From Nostoc sp. CENA543 (GTDB lineage Bacteria; Cyanobacteriota; Cyanobacteriia; Cyanobacteriales; Nostocaceae): a stretch of 64,000 nt of DNA. Position numbers and translations under genes: made by a program. The notes under the pieces are model-generated. The model did not search any database and was not told the origin of the DNA. It saw nothing but the letters and a program-made list of their open reading frames with translations. The stretch lies in NCBI RefSeq assembly GCF_002896875.1, contig NZ_CP023278.1, positions 2,108,001 through 2,172,000 of the forward strand. Reading direction: 5' to 3'. This document shows, in pieces, positions 26,170-36,618 of the stretch (position 1 is its first letter; every line of letters begins with the position of its first letter).

Positions 26170-26997
26170 TTAATTTTTAATCCCTGTGGTAGCAATACCT
26201 CTAATGAACTGACGCTGACCGATGAGAAACAGCACCATGACAGGTACAGTAGCAATGGTTACTGCCGCCATCATCAAAGGCCAATTATTGGTAAACTGCT
26301 CTTGAAACTCAGCCAACGCTAACTGCACTGTTCTTAATTCTGGTCTAGTGGTAAATACTAGCGGCTTAAATAAATCGTTCCACTCCGCGATAAATGTAAA
26401 TAAAAATAGTGTTACTAAAGCCGGACGGGCTAAGGGTAACATGACTTGCCACAGAATTTGTAGTCTGTTTGCCCCATCGATAGTTGCAGCTTCTTCCAAT
26501 TCCACAGGAATTGTTTGGAAATATTGACGTAAGAGAAAAATTCCAAAACCGTTGACCGCAGTGGGTAAAATTAAAGCTCCGTATGTATTGATTAGGTGTC
26601 CCCACTTCAACACCAAGAAAATAGGAATCACCAACAATTGAAACGGAATCACCAAAGTAGCTAAAACAACTAACAACAGTGCTTGTCTGCCGCGAAATTT
26701 CAGCCTAGCCAACGCATAACCGGCTAAAGCCGAAGTCACAATCTGAAATGCCGTCACCGCGATCGCCACCAAGGTAGAATTAGCAAATGCTAATAAAAAC
26801 TTACCTCTGTGCCAAGCATCCTGATAATTGCCTAAAGACCAATTATTTTTAGGCAAAATTTCTATGTTTGACCCTGGAGGTACAAAAGATGTCAGAAAAA
26901 CCACAAATAGTGGTGACAGCACAACGACTGCCCCTAGTATTAATCCTGCTAGGCTGAAAAAATCGGCAGATTTTAGATTCTGGTTGGAGTTAGACAT
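26170..26997 (-). CDS. Carbohydrate ABC transporter permease (MalG-type)
   Basis: The 275-residue inner-membrane protein has about six membrane segments and the EAA loop EELEEAATIDGANRLQILWQVM with the conserved G (visible as EEAATIDGANR). These mark the second permease of type-I sugar importers. It is taken from ATG 26997; a TTG at 27009 reads through tandem-repeat DNA. The partner permease, binding protein and ATPase are not in the window, so the transported sugar is unknown. Orphan sugar permeases are common in Nostoc-type genomes. Confidence 0.9.
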   Translation of the reverse strand: MSNSNQNLKSADFFSLAGLILGAVVVLSPLFVVFLTSFVPPGSNIEILPKNNWSLGNYQDAWHRGKFLLAFANSTLVAIAVTAFQIVTSALAGYALARLKFRGRQALLLVVLATLVIPFQLLVIPIFLVLKWGHLINTYGALILPTAVNGFGIFLLRQYFQTIPVELEEAATIDGANRLQILWQVMLPLARPALVTLFLFTFIAEWNDLFKPLVFTTRPELRTVQLALAEFQEQFTNNWPLMMAAVTIATVPVMVLFLIGQRQFIRGIATTGIKN

Positions 26998-27002
26998 GAG
27001 TT

Positions 27003-27066
27003 TGGGCAATGGGGAATGGGGAATAGGGAATCGGGAATGGGGAATCAGGAAACAAGGGAGATGTTA
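27003..27066. repeat. GGGAATGGGGAAT-type tandem repeats
   Basis: Degenerate heptamer repeats lie directly upstream of the sugar permease start. They contain no gene. Confidence 0.75.
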
Positions 27067-27302
27067 TTTAAATGATCTGTTTTACCTATGCCCCATGCCC
27101 CATTTCCAGTCCCATTTTGAAATATTTTCCCCCATGAGCTATCGAATTAGTTAAATTGGTAGAGCTATCACACACAGCAAAAGCTAATCTATAACATAGT
27201 GACTTGTTAAGTAAAATTAAACAACGATGGGCATTACCCTAAAATCATGGGGTAAATTAGGTTTCGGTATCAAATAATTCAGGTTACAGGAGTAAACATA
27301 TC

Positions 27303-27998
27303 ATGCAGCAGGTTGCAGCCGATTTAGAAATTGATTTCCACAGCGAAAAATACAAAGATGCCTATAGCCGCATTAATGCGATCGTGATTGAGGGTGAACA
27401 AGAAGCTCATGAAAATTACATCACACTAGCTGAACTGCTGCCAGAACATAAAGATGAATTGATTCGTCTCTCCAAAATGGAAAGTCGTCACAAGAAGGGA
27501 TTTGAAGCTTGTGGACGCAATCTGGAAGTTACACCAGATTTAGAGTTTGCTAAGGAATTTTTTGCTGGGTTACACGGTAATTTTCAATTAGCGGCTGCCG
27601 AAGGTAAAGTGGTGACTTGCCTTTTGATTCAATCTTTAATCATCGAATGTTTTGCGATCGCTGCATATAACATCTACATCCCTGTAGCTGATGATTTTGC
27701 TCGTAAAATTACTGAAGGCGTAGTTAAAGATGAATACAGTCATCTTAACTTTGGGGAAGTTTGGCTCAAAGAACATTTTACAGAATCCAAAGCAGAATTA
27801 GAAGCGGCTAACCGTCAAAATCTGCCTTTAGTTTGGCAAATGCTCAACCAAGTTGCAGCAGATGCAGCAGTTCTGGCAATGGAAAAAGATGCCTTAGTCG
27901 AAGATTTCATGATTCAGTACGGAGAAGCTTTAAGCAATATCGGCTTCACCACCAGAGACATCATGCGTCTGTCAGCTTACGGACTAGCAACTGTTTAA
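27303..27998 (+). CDS. ado: Aldehyde-deformylating oxygenase
   Basis: This 231-residue non-haem di-iron enzyme turns fatty aldehydes into alkanes and formate. All six metal ligands known for the family are at the expected positions: E32, E60, H63, E115, E144 and H147 (in [16 protein letters not shown] and KDEYSHLNF). The start ATG follows CAGGAG at a fair distance. It is followed by aar on the same strand after a 342-bp repeat-filled gap, the standard cyanobacterial pair. Confidence 0.97.
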   Translation: MQQVAADLEIDFHSEKYKDAYSRINAIVIEGEQEAHENYITLAELLPEHKDELIRLSKMESRHKKGFEACGRNLEVTPDLEFAKEFFAGLHGNFQLAAAEGKVVTCLLIQSLIIECFAIAAYNIYIPVADDFARKITEGVVKDEYSHLNFGEVWLKEHFTESKAELEAANRQNLPLVWQMLNQVAADAAVLAMEKDALVEDFMIQYGEALSNIGFTTRDIMRLSAYGLATV

Positions 27999-28340
27999 GT
28001 AGTTGTGAGTGGTGAGTGAGGAGTGAGGAGTGCTGAGTGCTGAGTGAGGAGTGAGGAGTGAGGAGTATCGAGAAGGTAAAACAGGTTTTGAATAGTCAGT
28101 CACACCCTTTCTATACTCATTCCACTCAGCCCAGATTTAATCAAAGCTCCTAAATACTACTCTCCACTCAGCATTGGCTAAACGCCGCGCTACCGCTAAC
28201 ACAACTCAGCACTCAGCACTCCTCACTCAGCACTCCCCACTCACTCTTGACACTTTGTATAGTATTTTTAAGAGTTAGGTATAGTCTCTTACCCACCGAT
28301 TTCACGCTTTTAGTAAAGCCCACGCCTAATATATCACTCC
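27999..28340. other. Gap between ado and aar: tandem repeats
   Basis: No gene is seen. It holds GTGAGTGAGGAG-type repeats (about 28005-28075), CACTCAGCACTCC-type repeats (about 28200-28250) and one copy of the dispersed GGCTAAACGCCGCGCTACC element (28176-28200), also found at 42069 and 42100. The aar promoter should be in the last 90 bases. Confidence 0.6.
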
Positions 28341-29360
28341 ATGTTTGGTCTAATTGGACATCTGACAAGTTTAGAACACGCTCAAGCGGTAGCCAGGGAA
28401 TTGGGATACCCAGAATATGCCGACCAAGGGCTAGATTTTTGGTGTAGCGCACCACCGCAAATAGTTGATCACATTAAAGTTACAAGTGTTACTGGCGAGA
28501 TTATTGAAGGTAAGTATGTAGAGTCTTGCTTCTTACCGGAAATGTTAGCAAATCGCCGGATTAAAGCTGCAACGCGCAAAATCCTGAACGCAATGGCTCA
28601 TGCTCAAAAGCATGGCATTGATATTACGGCTTTGGGTGGGTTTTCCTCAATTATTTTTGAAAACTTTAACTTAGAGCAGTTTCAGCAAGTTCGTAACATT
28701 AAGCTAGAGTTTGAACGCTTTACTACAGGTAATACTCATACAGCTTACATTATCTGCCGCCAAGTAGAAGCAGCATCACAGCAAATAGGCATTGACCTTT
28801 CCCAAGCTACAGTAGCCATCTGTGGAGCGACTGGTGATATTGGTTCTGCGGTGACTCGTTGGCTAGATGCCAAAACCGATGTCAAAGAACTTCTGCTCAT
28901 TGCTCGTAACCAAGAGCGTCTCCAGGAATTACAAACCGAACTGGGGCGAGGCAAAATCATGGCGTTGGATGAAGCCCTACCCCAAGCTGATATTGTAGTG
29001 TGGGTAGCTAGTATGCCCAAAGGCGTGGAAATTGATCCCACAACTTTAAAACAACCTTGTTTATTGATTGATGGTGGCTATCCCAAAAACTTAGCTACAA
29101 AAGTGCAGCATCCAGGCGTGTATGTATTGAATGGTGGCATTGTGGAACATTCTTTAGATATTGACTGGAAGATTATGAAAATCGTCAATATGGATGTGCC
29201 AGCACGCCAGTTATTTGCCTGTTTTGCGGAATCGATGCTATTGGAATTTGAGAAGTTATACACGAACTTTTCTTGGGGGCGTAATCAGATTACCGTAGAC
29301 AAAATGGAGCAGATTGGTCGAGCTTCAGTCAAACATGGGTTTAGACCACTGCTGGTTTAA
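28341..29360 (+). CDS. aar: Long-chain acyl-[acyl-carrier-protein] reductase
   Basis: The 339-residue enzyme reduces fatty acyl-ACP to aldehyde with NADPH, feeding Ado. A Rossmann motif [10 protein letters not shown] spans about 161-170 and the nucleophilic cysteine is C294 in QLFACFAES, the position known from the Synechococcus enzyme. It starts [18 protein letters not shown], typical for the family. Located between ado and accA, it links fatty-acid synthesis to alkane production. Confidence 0.97.
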   Translation: MFGLIGHLTSLEHAQAVARELGYPEYADQGLDFWCSAPPQIVDHIKVTSVTGEIIEGKYVESCFLPEMLANRRIKAATRKILNAMAHAQKHGIDITALGGFSSIIFENFNLEQFQQVRNIKLEFERFTTGNTHTAYIICRQVEAASQQIGIDLSQATVAICGATGDIGSAVTRWLDAKTDVKELLLIARNQERLQELQTELGRGKIMALDEALPQADIVVWVASMPKGVEIDPTTLKQPCLLIDGGYPKNLATKVQHPGVYVLNGGIVEHSLDIDWKIMKIVNMDVPARQLFACFAESMLLEFEKLYTNFSWGRNQITVDKMEQIGRASVKHGFRPLLV

Positions 29361-29521
29361 GATTGGGGACTGGGGAATAGGGACTGGGAAGATGGGGAAG
29401 TGTGGGGAGAGAGGGGGGAAAGATTTCTTCCCCTCCCACACCTCCCACCCCTCCCACACTTCCTACTTGCCCCAATACCCAATCCCCAATACCCAATCCC
29501 TAATACCCAATCCCTAAACGT
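29361..29521. repeat. Tandem repeats between aar and accA
   Basis: GGGGACTGGGGAATAGGG units, then CCTCCCACCCCTCCCAC, then CCCAATACCCAATCCC units fill the whole 161-bp gap, leaving little unique DNA for an accA promoter. Confidence 0.75.
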
Positions 29522-30502
29522 ATGGCTACTACTGAGCGTAAACCTTTACTGTTGGATTTTGAAAAGCCTTTAGCAGAACTGGCAAACCGAATTGACCAAA
29601 TTCGTCAGCTAGCTGAGGAAAATGGTGTGGATGTTTCTGGGGAAATTCGCAAGCTAGAAACACGCGCTATGCAACTGCGAGAGGAGATTTTTAGTACCTT
29701 ATCCCCAGCGCAGCGTCTGCAAGTTGCTCGTCACCCCCGCCGCCCTAGTACCCTAGATTATATTCAGGCGATTAGTGATGAATGGATGGAATTACATGGC
29801 GATCGCTCTGGGAGTGATGATCCAGCTTTAATTGGTGGTGTGGCTCGTTTAGGTGGGCAACCTGTGGTGATGCTGGGTCATCAAAAGGGACGCGATACTA
29901 AGGATAATATTGCGCGTAATTTCGGGATGGCTACCCCTGGCGGTTATCGCAAAGCAATGCGCCTGATGGAACACGCCAATAAGTTTGGTATGCCAATTTT
30001 GACATTTATCGATACGCCAGGAGCTTTACCTACAGTGATCGCTGAACGTCAAGGCGCAGGGGAAGCGATCGCCTATAATCTGCGGGAAATGTTCTCTTTA
30101 GATGTACCCATTATCTGTACAGTCATCGGTGAAGGTGGTTCTGGTGGTGCTTTGGGTATTGGTGTGGGCGATCGCCTGTTAATGTTTGAACACGCTGTTT
30201 ACACCGTGGCTACCCCCGAAGCCTGCGCCGCCATTCTCTGGAAGGACGCTAGTAAAGCTCCCCAAGCTGCCGTCGCTTTAAAAATTGTCTCCCACGACTT
30301 GAAAAATTTGGGCATTATTGACCAAATTCTCCCTGAACCCATTGGGGGCGCACACACCGAGCCTCTACAAGCCGCTAACACCCTCAAACAAGCTCTACTG
30401 GATAATTTAGAAGAGTTAAACCGTTTAACATCCCAAGAAAGAAGGCAACTGCGTTATGAGAAATTCCGCAAAATCGGTGTTTTTTCCGAAGTTGCTCATT
30501 AA
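29522..30502 (+). CDS. accA: Acetyl-CoA carboxylase carboxyltransferase, alpha subunit
   Basis: The 326-residue subunit, with AccD, moves carboxyl from biotin to acetyl-CoA to make malonyl-CoA. Typical stretches are [14 protein letters not shown] at the start, HRSGSDD-like [24 protein letters not shown], and the oxyanion [10 protein letters not shown]. Length is normal for bacterial AccA. The position right after aar is conserved among Nostoc-type cyanobacteria and fits supply of fatty-acid precursors. Confidence 0.97.
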   Translation: MATTERKPLLLDFEKPLAELANRIDQIRQLAEENGVDVSGEIRKLETRAMQLREEIFSTLSPAQRLQVARHPRRPSTLDYIQAISDEWMELHGDRSGSDDPALIGGVARLGGQPVVMLGHQKGRDTKDNIARNFGMATPGGYRKAMRLMEHANKFGMPILTFIDTPGALPTVIAERQGAGEAIAYNLREMFSLDVPIICTVIGEGGSGGALGIGVGDRLLMFEHAVYTVATPEACAAILWKDASKAPQAAVALKIVSHDLKNLGIIDQILPEPIGGAHTEPLQAANTLKQALLDNLEELNRLTSQERRQLRYEKFRKIGVFSEVAH

Positions 30503-30860
30503 CCAGCCTGAGAAAATCACTCATTAACGCAATTGCAGTGTTATAATTGCCTGTGGCTCTTAACGGTTTTTAACAATCCGAACAGCCGCAGGTATTTGTT
30601 TGTATAACAAACCTACTCTCAGAGAGAGGTTTGCACACCATCCCTCAATTAGTTTGAATTCATATAGCCTGATTAATCAGGAAGTTATTGTTCGTCCCGT
30701 GGAGTGAACACTTAATCAGGACGCTAATAATAACAAACAATATTAGCACTTTTTTATGAAAATCATCGGATTTTAAGATTGTTTTAATCTAATTCCCCCA
30801 AAAGATTTTCATAATGGGATGGACAAGGCGGGCAAAACTGCCAAAAAATTGGGAGACAGC
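30503..30860. other. Gap between accA and SDR: palindrome and large hairpin
   Basis: No gene is seen. CCTGATTAATCAGG at 30668-30681 is a perfect 14-bp palindrome, with a further CTTAATCAGGA near 30710. TTATGAAAATC (30754-30764) faces GATTTTCATAA (30804-30814), arms of 11 bp around 39 bases. These may be operator and 5'-leader structures for the SDR gene, or a small RNA. Confidence 0.5.
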
Positions 30861-31586
30861 ATGATTTTGGAGCAGAAAAGACGCGCTTTAATTACTGGAG
30901 CTAGCAGTGGAATTGGCAAAGCGACGGCACTAGCTTTTATGAAAGCAGGTATAGATGTGGCTTTAGTCAGCCGTTCTCTGGATAAATTGGAAGCTGTAGC
31001 CGCAGCCAAGCCAGAATCTGGAGTGATAGCCAAAGCCTACGCCCTAGACCTAGCAGAAGTATCGCAAGTAAAAGCAAAAATAGAGGCGATCGCCCTCGAT
31101 TTTGGCGACATAGATATTTTGGTCAACAATGCGGGGATGGGTTACACAGCCAGCTTAAGTGAAACCCCCCTTGCAGATTGGCAAAAAGTGATTGACCTGA
31201 ATCTGACTAGCGTCTTGCAGTGCATTCAAGGAATTCTGCCAGGAATGCGAGTTCGAGGTACAGGGACAATCATCAATATCGCCTCCATAGCCGCCAAACA
31301 AACCTTTCCTAACTGGGGTGCATATTGTGTCAGTAAATTTGGCTTACTGGCTCTCTCGCAAACGCTAGCACAGGAAGAACGCGCCCACGGGATTCGTGTC
31401 ACCACCATTTGTCCTGGTTCTGTCAACACCGAAATCTGGGATACAGAAACCGTTCATGCTGATTTCGACCGTTCCCAAATGCTCACCCCAGAAGTTGTGG
31501 CTGAGTCGATTCTGCACACTGCCTTGTTACCACCACAAGCAGTCATCGATGAATTGATTCTTATGCCCAGTGCTGGCGCACTCTAA
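30861..31586 (+). CDS. SDR family oxidoreductase (FabG-like)
   Basis: This 241-residue classical short-chain dehydrogenase has TGASSGIG, NNAGMGY, the catalytic Ser in NIASIAA, and YxxxK in AYCVSKFG, then CPGSVNTE. ATG 30861 is preferred to 30819 because GGGAGA is five bases upstream. Next to accA, a role in lipid or aldehyde metabolism is plausible but not shown; sequence alone cannot separate it from other FabG-like enzymes. Confidence 0.9.
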   Translation: MILEQKRRALITGASSGIGKATALAFMKAGIDVALVSRSLDKLEAVAAAKPESGVIAKAYALDLAEVSQVKAKIEAIALDFGDIDILVNNAGMGYTASLSETPLADWQKVIDLNLTSVLQCIQGILPGMRVRGTGTIINIASIAAKQTFPNWGAYCVSKFGLLALSQTLAQEERAHGIRVTTICPGSVNTEIWDTETVHADFDRSQMLTPEVVAESILHTALLPPQAVIDELILMPSAGAL

Positions 31587-31655
31587 ATTTAGTTGTGTGT
31601 TACTGCTCATTTGTTTTTCATCCATAGCAAATGACCAATAACTAATGACTAATGT

Positions 31656-31720
31656 ACGGGCGGGTTTAACCAAGATATCTGTTGGCAAACGTGAAAATCT
31701 CACAGAACCCGCCCCTACTG
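31656..31720. repeat. 65-bp MITE-like element, copy A
   Basis: The ends GTACGGGCGGGTTT and AACCCGCCCCTAC are roughly inverted. The interior (AACCAAGATAT...GAAAATCTCACAG) matches, in reverse, the element at 62044-62106. It has no coding capacity and lies between the SDR gene and folE. Confidence 0.75.
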
Positions 31721-31760
31721 ACTCACGACTCACATTCAACCATAACCAAGTATTGACATC

Positions 31761-32468
31761 ATGACTATTGCTAGTTCCAACGGTTCTAATCGCTCACAAT
31801 CGCCTCTAATTCCCGACTTGGCAGAAGCCATCAACACCCGACCAGACCGCAACACCCACAACGGCAGACAGCCAGATTTGCATCCACCCTCAGAAGAACA
31901 CATGGAACAAATGATGGATGCAGTCAGATCCATATTAGTAGGAGTGGGCGAAGATCCAGAACGGGAAGGTTTATTAAAGACACCCAAGCGGGTAGCCGAG
32001 GCAATGCGGTTTTTAACCAGTGGCTACAACCAGTCCTTAGAAGAACTCATCAATGGTGCAGTTTTTGACGAGGGACACAATGAGATGGTGCTAGTTCGGG
32101 ACATTAACTTCTTTAGCCTCTGTGAACATCATATGTTGCCCTTTATGGGTAGAGCGCACGTTGCTTATATCCCTAATCAAAAAGTTGTGGGATTAAGTAA
32201 ACTAGCCCGAATTGTCGAGATGTATTCCCGTCGTTTGCAAGTGCAAGAAAGACTGACTCGCCAAATTGCCGAAGCGGTTCAAACCATCTTAGAACCCCAA
32301 GGAGTAGCAGTAGTCATGGAAGCCACCCATATGTGCATGGTCATGCGGGGTGTGCAGAAACCCGGCTCTTGGACTGTAACTAGTGCAATGGTCGGTGTAT
32401 TCCAAGAAGACCAAAAAACCCGCGAAGAATTCTTTAACTTGATTCGTCATCAAGCCGCATTCTTTTAG
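31761..32468 (+). CDS. folE: GTP cyclohydrolase I
   Basis: The 235-residue enzyme opens GTP to dihydroneopterin triphosphate, first step to folate and pterins. The zinc-site motif [10 protein letters not shown] and the later [13 protein letters not shown] with its cysteine are intact; [19 protein letters not shown] is the typical N-terminal word (seen as EDPEREGLL and TPKRVAEAM). The first 45 residues are a variable extension. Downstream DNA is tandem repeat. Confidence 0.96.
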   Translation: MTIASSNGSNRSQSPLIPDLAEAINTRPDRNTHNGRQPDLHPPSEEHMEQMMDAVRSILVGVGEDPEREGLLKTPKRVAEAMRFLTSGYNQSLEELINGAVFDEGHNEMVLVRDINFFSLCEHHMLPFMGRAHVAYIPNQKVVGLSKLARIVEMYSRRLQVQERLTRQIAEAVQTILEPQGVAVVMEATHMCMVMRGVQKPGSWTVTSAMVGVFQEDQKTREEFFNLIRHQAAFF

Positions 32469-32600
32469 GGAATCGGGAATGGGGCATGGGGCATTGGGCA
32501 TGGGGCATTGAAGTAAAACCTTCCTTGTCTCCCAATCCCCAGTTCCAATTCCCTATTCCCTATTCCCTATTCCCTATTCCCTATTCCCCAATCCCCAGTC
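32469..32600. repeat. Tandem repeats between folE and trpF
   Basis: GGGAATGGGGCATGGGGCATT units are followed by repeated CCCTATT and CCCCAATCCCCAGTCCC. The last part codes for the final residues of TrpF on the minus strand. Confidence 0.8.
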
Positions 32601-33220
32601 CCTAATTTCTGAAACAGCAAGGCGACTTTATTTAAATCTTTATCCCCTGGTTTAATTTCTACACCGCTAGATAAATCAATACCATCAGGATTAACCTGAC
32701 TCAAGGCTGCTTGAATGTTATCTGGTGTCAGTCCTCCGGCTAGCAACCAAGGACGACTAGGGCGAAATTGTTTCAATATCTGCCAATCTATGGTTTTACC
32801 TGTGCCGCCTAATTGCTGGGGGTGATAGGCATCTAGTAATAAAGTATCTATGTATGGCGTGTAAATAGTTGCTTGCGCTAAATGCTCAACGTTACGGATT
32901 CTCATGGCTTTAATAATTTCCACGTTAGGTAAAGCCTGACGCAACTCAGCGCAAAATTCTGGGGGTTCGTCTCCATGTAACTGTACGCCAGTTAACCCAG
33001 AACTAGAGACAATCTGACTGATTTCACTCAGACTGGCATTGGCGAAAACGCCAATTTTGTCAACATTTTGGGGTAAATCCGCCACTGCCGCCTGAATTTG
33101 GGGAATGGTGACATAGCGGGTCGAAGTAGGTACACAAATAAATCCTAGTGCAGTTGCACCTAAAGAAGCGATCGCTACTGACTGTTGTGGTTGAGTAATA
33201 CCGCAGATTTTTACACGCAT
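32567..33220 (-). CDS. trpF: Phosphoribosylanthranilate isomerase
   Basis: The 217-residue TIM-barrel enzyme performs the third step of tryptophan synthesis. It starts [18 protein letters not shown], with the catalytic Cys in KICGIT, and has [21 protein letters not shown] and GIDLSSGVE motifs. The last 11 or so residues ([11 protein letters not shown]) are translated from an intergenic tandem repeat, so the normal C-terminus ends just before. It is convergent with folE. Confidence 0.95.
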   Translation of the reverse strand: MRVKICGITQPQQSVAIASLGATALGFICVPTSTRYVTIPQIQAAVADLPQNVDKIGVFANASLSEISQIVSSSGLTGVQLHGDEPPEFCAELRQALPNVEIIKAMRIRNVEHLAQATIYTPYIDTLLLDAYHPQQLGGTGKTIDWQILKQFRPSRPWLLAGGLTPDNIQAALSQVNPDGIDLSSGVEIKPGDKDLNKVALLFQKLGTGDWGIGNRE

Positions 33221-33335
33221 AGAAAATTTAAATACAGCAAACTGTAAAACCGAATTTCGGTGATGTCCTAACTAACTCTATAATTTTCTAGGTCTACATT
33301 AAATTTGACCGTTATATTTAGGAGACAAAAGCTTG

Positions 33336-33587
33336 ATGACACCAAATCTATTGGCGGCTGCTACAACTGTACCAGTCACACCTGAATGGAGTCCAACTGT
33401 AGCTATTATCATCAGTGCTAGCAGTGTAGTAGCTCTTTTGTTAACTCTCAGAATTGAAAAACCCCAAGTCGGCCCTAAATTACCAGGGCTACCTCTAAGT
33501 GTCCCCGCGTTTCTTGGTGCTATGGCTTTTGGTCATGTGATCGGTATTGGTATCGTCTTAGGATTGACTAATATTGGTCGTCTATAG
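33336..33587 (+). CDS. psaK: Photosystem I reaction centre subunit PsaK (copy 1)
   Basis: The 83-residue thylakoid protein has two membrane helices (about 17-40 and 55-80). The PSI PsaK features are KPQVGPKLPGLP and FGHVIGIGIVLGLTNIGRL in part. ATG 33336 has AGGAG about 12 bases upstream. It sits at the edge of PSI and helps bind antenna proteins. A second psaK follows after 250 bp. Confidence 0.94.
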   Translation: MTPNLLAAATTVPVTPEWSPTVAIIISASSVVALLLTLRIEKPQVGPKLPGLPLSVPAFLGAMAFGHVIGIGIVLGLTNIGRL

Positions 33588-33838
33588 TTGATGAGATTAG
33601 TCATACGTTTTATCTGACGTATTACTGAGTCCAAAACTTTTCAGACGAATTAGTGTTCTTTCTCCAAGCATGAGACTTGAGACAAGAGTACAGACCATTT
33701 CGGCGTTACCGACTCAACTGAAGAGAGATAGTTAAACCTTTCTCTTGAGAGAGGATTCTACAACTTCTGTTAGTGGAGTATTAACTGGGTGATTAACTCA
33801 TAGCCTCAATAAATTGTACTCATGCAGGAGAAAGAACT

Positions 33839-34117
33839 ATGTTTTCATTAATGCTGTTAGCAGTTCAAGTAACTGTTCCTAACACTGGTACAAGCTGGAA
33901 TTGGGCGGGAACACCAATTATTATTGGTAGTTGTTTATTAGTGCTTTTAATTGCTGGCTGGTCAGTTTGGTATCCCCATGTCGGCCCCAAAATGCCTTTA
34001 CCTTTCCCTTCTTTATTTAATAATCCTAGTGTGGCGACATTTTTAGCAGCTATGAGTTTTGGTCATATTATTGGCGTAGCTGCTGTTTTAGGCTTAACAA
34101 ATTTGGGTATTCTTTAA
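33839..34117 (+). CDS. psaK: Photosystem I reaction centre subunit PsaK (copy 2)
   Basis: The 92-residue paralogue of the preceding gene shares [11 protein letters not shown] and [22 protein letters not shown]-type endings (key part SFGHIIGV). It has a Trp-rich N-terminal part (SWNWAG) and two membrane helices. AGGAGA precedes the ATG. The 250-bp gap before it is large enough for its own promoter, so the two copies may be used under different light conditions, as known for PsaK paralogues in other cyanobacteria. Confidence 0.93.
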   Translation: MFSLMLLAVQVTVPNTGTSWNWAGTPIIIGSCLLVLLIAGWSVWYPHVGPKMPLPFPSLFNNPSVATFLAAMSFGHIIGVAAVLGLTNLGIL

Positions 34118-34479
34118 AACTTTTCATAAATTAGGGGAGATGGGAAAAAGATTTCTTATTTCCCTGTTTCTTGTCTCAGCTTTTTTATACTTTTGGTGTG
34201 GGTAAATTATTAATACCCAATATAGAACTGAGTAAAAATTATATCAAGAAAAGCGATAGACTACGCCTGGACTTTGGCGATCGCACCACTGCCAACTCGG
34301 CATAAAATTTGTATTTTTCTATTTTTTCACTGCTCAAGTCAGCCTGATTGTCTATTCTAGAATTGGGGATAAAGCAAGATTTTGTCATGTCTCCCCGTCA
34401 AAATAACAAATTTATATCTAAAACACCTCATGCCATCGGTGGTATGTCTGCTGAAAATATCTAGTTGCAGGATAATCTA
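34118..34479. other. Gap between psaK and the M50 protease
   Basis: No gene, repeat family or clear terminator was recognised in this 362-bp stretch; one GCGATCGC-type site occurs near 34277. Confidence 0.5.
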
Positions 34480-35673
34480 ATGCAAACAAATTGGAGAATT
34501 GGGTCTTTATTTGGCATTCCCCTATTTTTAGACCCCTTGTGGTTTGTCATCTTGGGTTTGGCGACGCTGAATTTTGGTGTAGCGTATCAAGAATTAGGAA
34601 CTGTGACAGCTTGGAGTGCGGGAATTATTATGGCACTGCTGTTATTTGCTTCCGTGTTAATGCACGAATTAGGCCATAGTTTAGCAGCGCGATCGCAAGG
34701 CATTAAAGTTAATTCTATTACCCTATTTATGTTTGGGGGCATTGCAGCGATTGAAGAAGAGTCGAAAACCCCAGGAAAAGCCTTTCAGGTAGCGATTGCA
34801 GGGCCTTTGGTGAGCATTGGGTTGTTTTTTCTTCTTAGATTAGGTGGTCATGTTGTCCCTGATACTAGCCCAATCAGCATGATGGTGGGTGACTTGGCGA
34901 GAATTAACTTAGTCGTCGCCCTATTTAACTTAATTCCAGGATTACCCTTAGATGGTGGTCAGGTATTAAAAGCTGCATTGTGGCAAATTACTGGGAATCG
35001 CTTTCAAGCTGTACATTGGGCAGCTAAGGCGGGACAGATTTTGGGTTATGGTGCGATCGCCTTGGGTTTTGTGGTAGATTTCTTGACTAGAGAGTTAGTC
35101 ACTGGTTTATGGATTGCGTTATTAGGTTGGTTTGCCGTGCGTAACGCCAACACCTATGACCGGATGACTACATTACAGGAAACCTTGTTGAAAGTGACAG
35201 CCGCCGATGCAATGACTCGTGATTTCCGTGTCATAGATGCTGATCAGACTCTACGTTCCTTTGCTGACGCATATTTATTAGCAACCACCGCGTCAGAAGT
35301 TTATTTTGCAGCCTCTGATGGCCGTTATCGGGGAATGGTCGCCATTGAGGATTTACGCTTAGTAGAAAGAAGTGAATGGGAAACCCAAACTCTCCATAGT
35401 ATTGTTCATCCTCTGACGGAAATACCCACAGTTACGGAGTCAACTTCCATTGCTGAGGTGATTAATAAGTTAGAAACTGAGAAATTAGCCCGTGTTACTG
35501 TCCTCACACCTGCGGGTGCTGTGGGGGGAGTAATTGACAGGGGTGATATTGTCCAGACTTTAGTGGAAAAGTTAGGTTTGCAGATTAGTGAGGGTGAGAT
35601 TAAGCGCATCAAGCAAGATGGTAATTATCCGCCTGGGTTACAGTTAGGAGTGATTGCAAAGTCTACACTTTAA
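34480..35673 (+). CDS. Site-2 protease family (M50) with CBS pair
   Basis: The 397-residue membrane protease has zinc ligands in VLMHELGHS (H62, E63, H66) and LPLDGGQVL further on, within about six membrane segments. Two CBS domains cover about residues 235-385. Such proteins cleave substrates within the membrane, often to release regulators; CBS domains may sense adenosyl ligands. ATG 34480 (MQTNWRIG) is preferred to the upstream in-frame start at 34465. Substrate unknown. Confidence 0.93.
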   Translation: MQTNWRIGSLFGIPLFLDPLWFVILGLATLNFGVAYQELGTVTAWSAGIIMALLLFASVLMHELGHSLAARSQGIKVNSITLFMFGGIAAIEEESKTPGKAFQVAIAGPLVSIGLFFLLRLGGHVVPDTSPISMMVGDLARINLVVALFNLIPGLPLDGGQVLKAALWQITGNRFQAVHWAAKAGQILGYGAIALGFVVDFLTRELVTGLWIALLGWFAVRNANTYDRMTTLQETLLKVTAADAMTRDFRVIDADQTLRSFADAYLLATTASEVYFAASDGRYRGMVAIEDLRLVERSEWETQTLHSIVHPLTEIPTVTESTSIAEVINKLETEKLARVTVLTPAGAVGGVIDRGDIVQTLVEKLGLQISEGEIKRIKQDGNYPPGLQLGVIAKSTL

Positions 35674-35932
35674 TTTCGATGCGAGAGGATTTTTCACCAC
35701 CAAATTACAGTGATAAACGTTGATAATTAGTCCACTTTATTAGTGTTTATCAGTGTGAGTTGGTGGTGATGATTTCCGAATTCCACCACAGGCGATCGCA
35801 ACTAGTTTTAGAATAACTGCATAAAAATAGTGAATAACTTCACCAACCTCACCCTTGAAGGGTTCAGAAAGCATCCGTTCATTGACTTATTTTTTGTAAC
35901 CATATAGAGTAGCGTTTTCATTTAGAATCCTC

Positions 35933-36535
35933 GTGTCTATCAACCGCCTGACTCAACAAATCCAATTCATCATTGAAATTGACCGTTTAAAATTAATACT
36001 GCGCCAGACTTTGCTGACAGATGGTTCGCGTCAAGAAAACAGTGCGGAACATTCTTGGCATTTGGCAATTATGGCATTTACTTTGGCAGAATATGCCCCA
36101 GAAGGAGTTGATATTCTGCGCGCTATCAAAATGGTATTGATTCACGATTTAGTAGAAATTGATGCGGGGGATACCTTCTGTTACGATGTGCAGGGTAATG
36201 AAGGTAAAGCCGAGAAGGAAGCGCAAGCCGCATTACGTTTGTTTGGGATGTTACCACCAGAACAGGGAAAAGAATTTCATCAATTGTGGCATGAGTTTGA
36301 ATTGTGTGAAACTCCCACAGCTAAATTTGCCGCAGCATTAGACCGCATCCAGCCTATACTGCATAATCAACAAACCCAGGGTGGAACTTGGCGTATTCAC
36401 GGAATTAGACGAGATCAGGTAATGAAGCGAGTAGCACCTGTAGAAACTGGTGCGCCGGAACTTTGGCCTTTTGTGTTGCAATTGATAGATGATTGCGTAG
36501 CGGCTGGTTATTTGCAAGAATCTCGTTTGTCGTAA
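35933..36535 (+). CDS. HD-domain hydrolase (YfbR/HDDC2-like)
   Basis: The 200-residue protein has the metal-binding HD pattern: NSAEHSWH (His), LIHDLVEIDAGD (His-Asp) and a later Asp in ALDRIQP. This matches the HDDC2/YfbR branch, whose known members remove phosphate from 5'-deoxynucleotides. The start is GTG at 35933. The stop TAA lies inside a MITE-like repeat that begins at about 36527. Confidence 0.88.
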   Translation: MSINRLTQQIQFIIEIDRLKLILRQTLLTDGSRQENSAEHSWHLAIMAFTLAEYAPEGVDILRAIKMVLIHDLVEIDAGDTFCYDVQGNEGKAEKEAQAALRLFGMLPPEQGKEFHQLWHEFELCETPTAKFAAALDRIQPILHNQQTQGGTWRIHGIRRDQVMKRVAPVETGAPELWPFVLQLIDDCVAAGYLQESRLS

Positions 36536-36618
36536 GGACTTTAGTCCTTATTTCTCCAGGGAGAATTCCACCAAAGTGATGCTACGCCAGCAAAAACAGG
36601 ACTAAAGTCCTGACTACG
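36527..36618. repeat. MITE-like element with AGGACTTTAGTCCT ends
   Basis: The left end TCGTAAGGACTTTAGTCCT and the right end AGGACTAAAGTCCTGACTACGA are near-perfect inverts about 90 bp apart; each end is itself palindromic. It supplies the stop codon of the HD gene. Confidence 0.7.
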
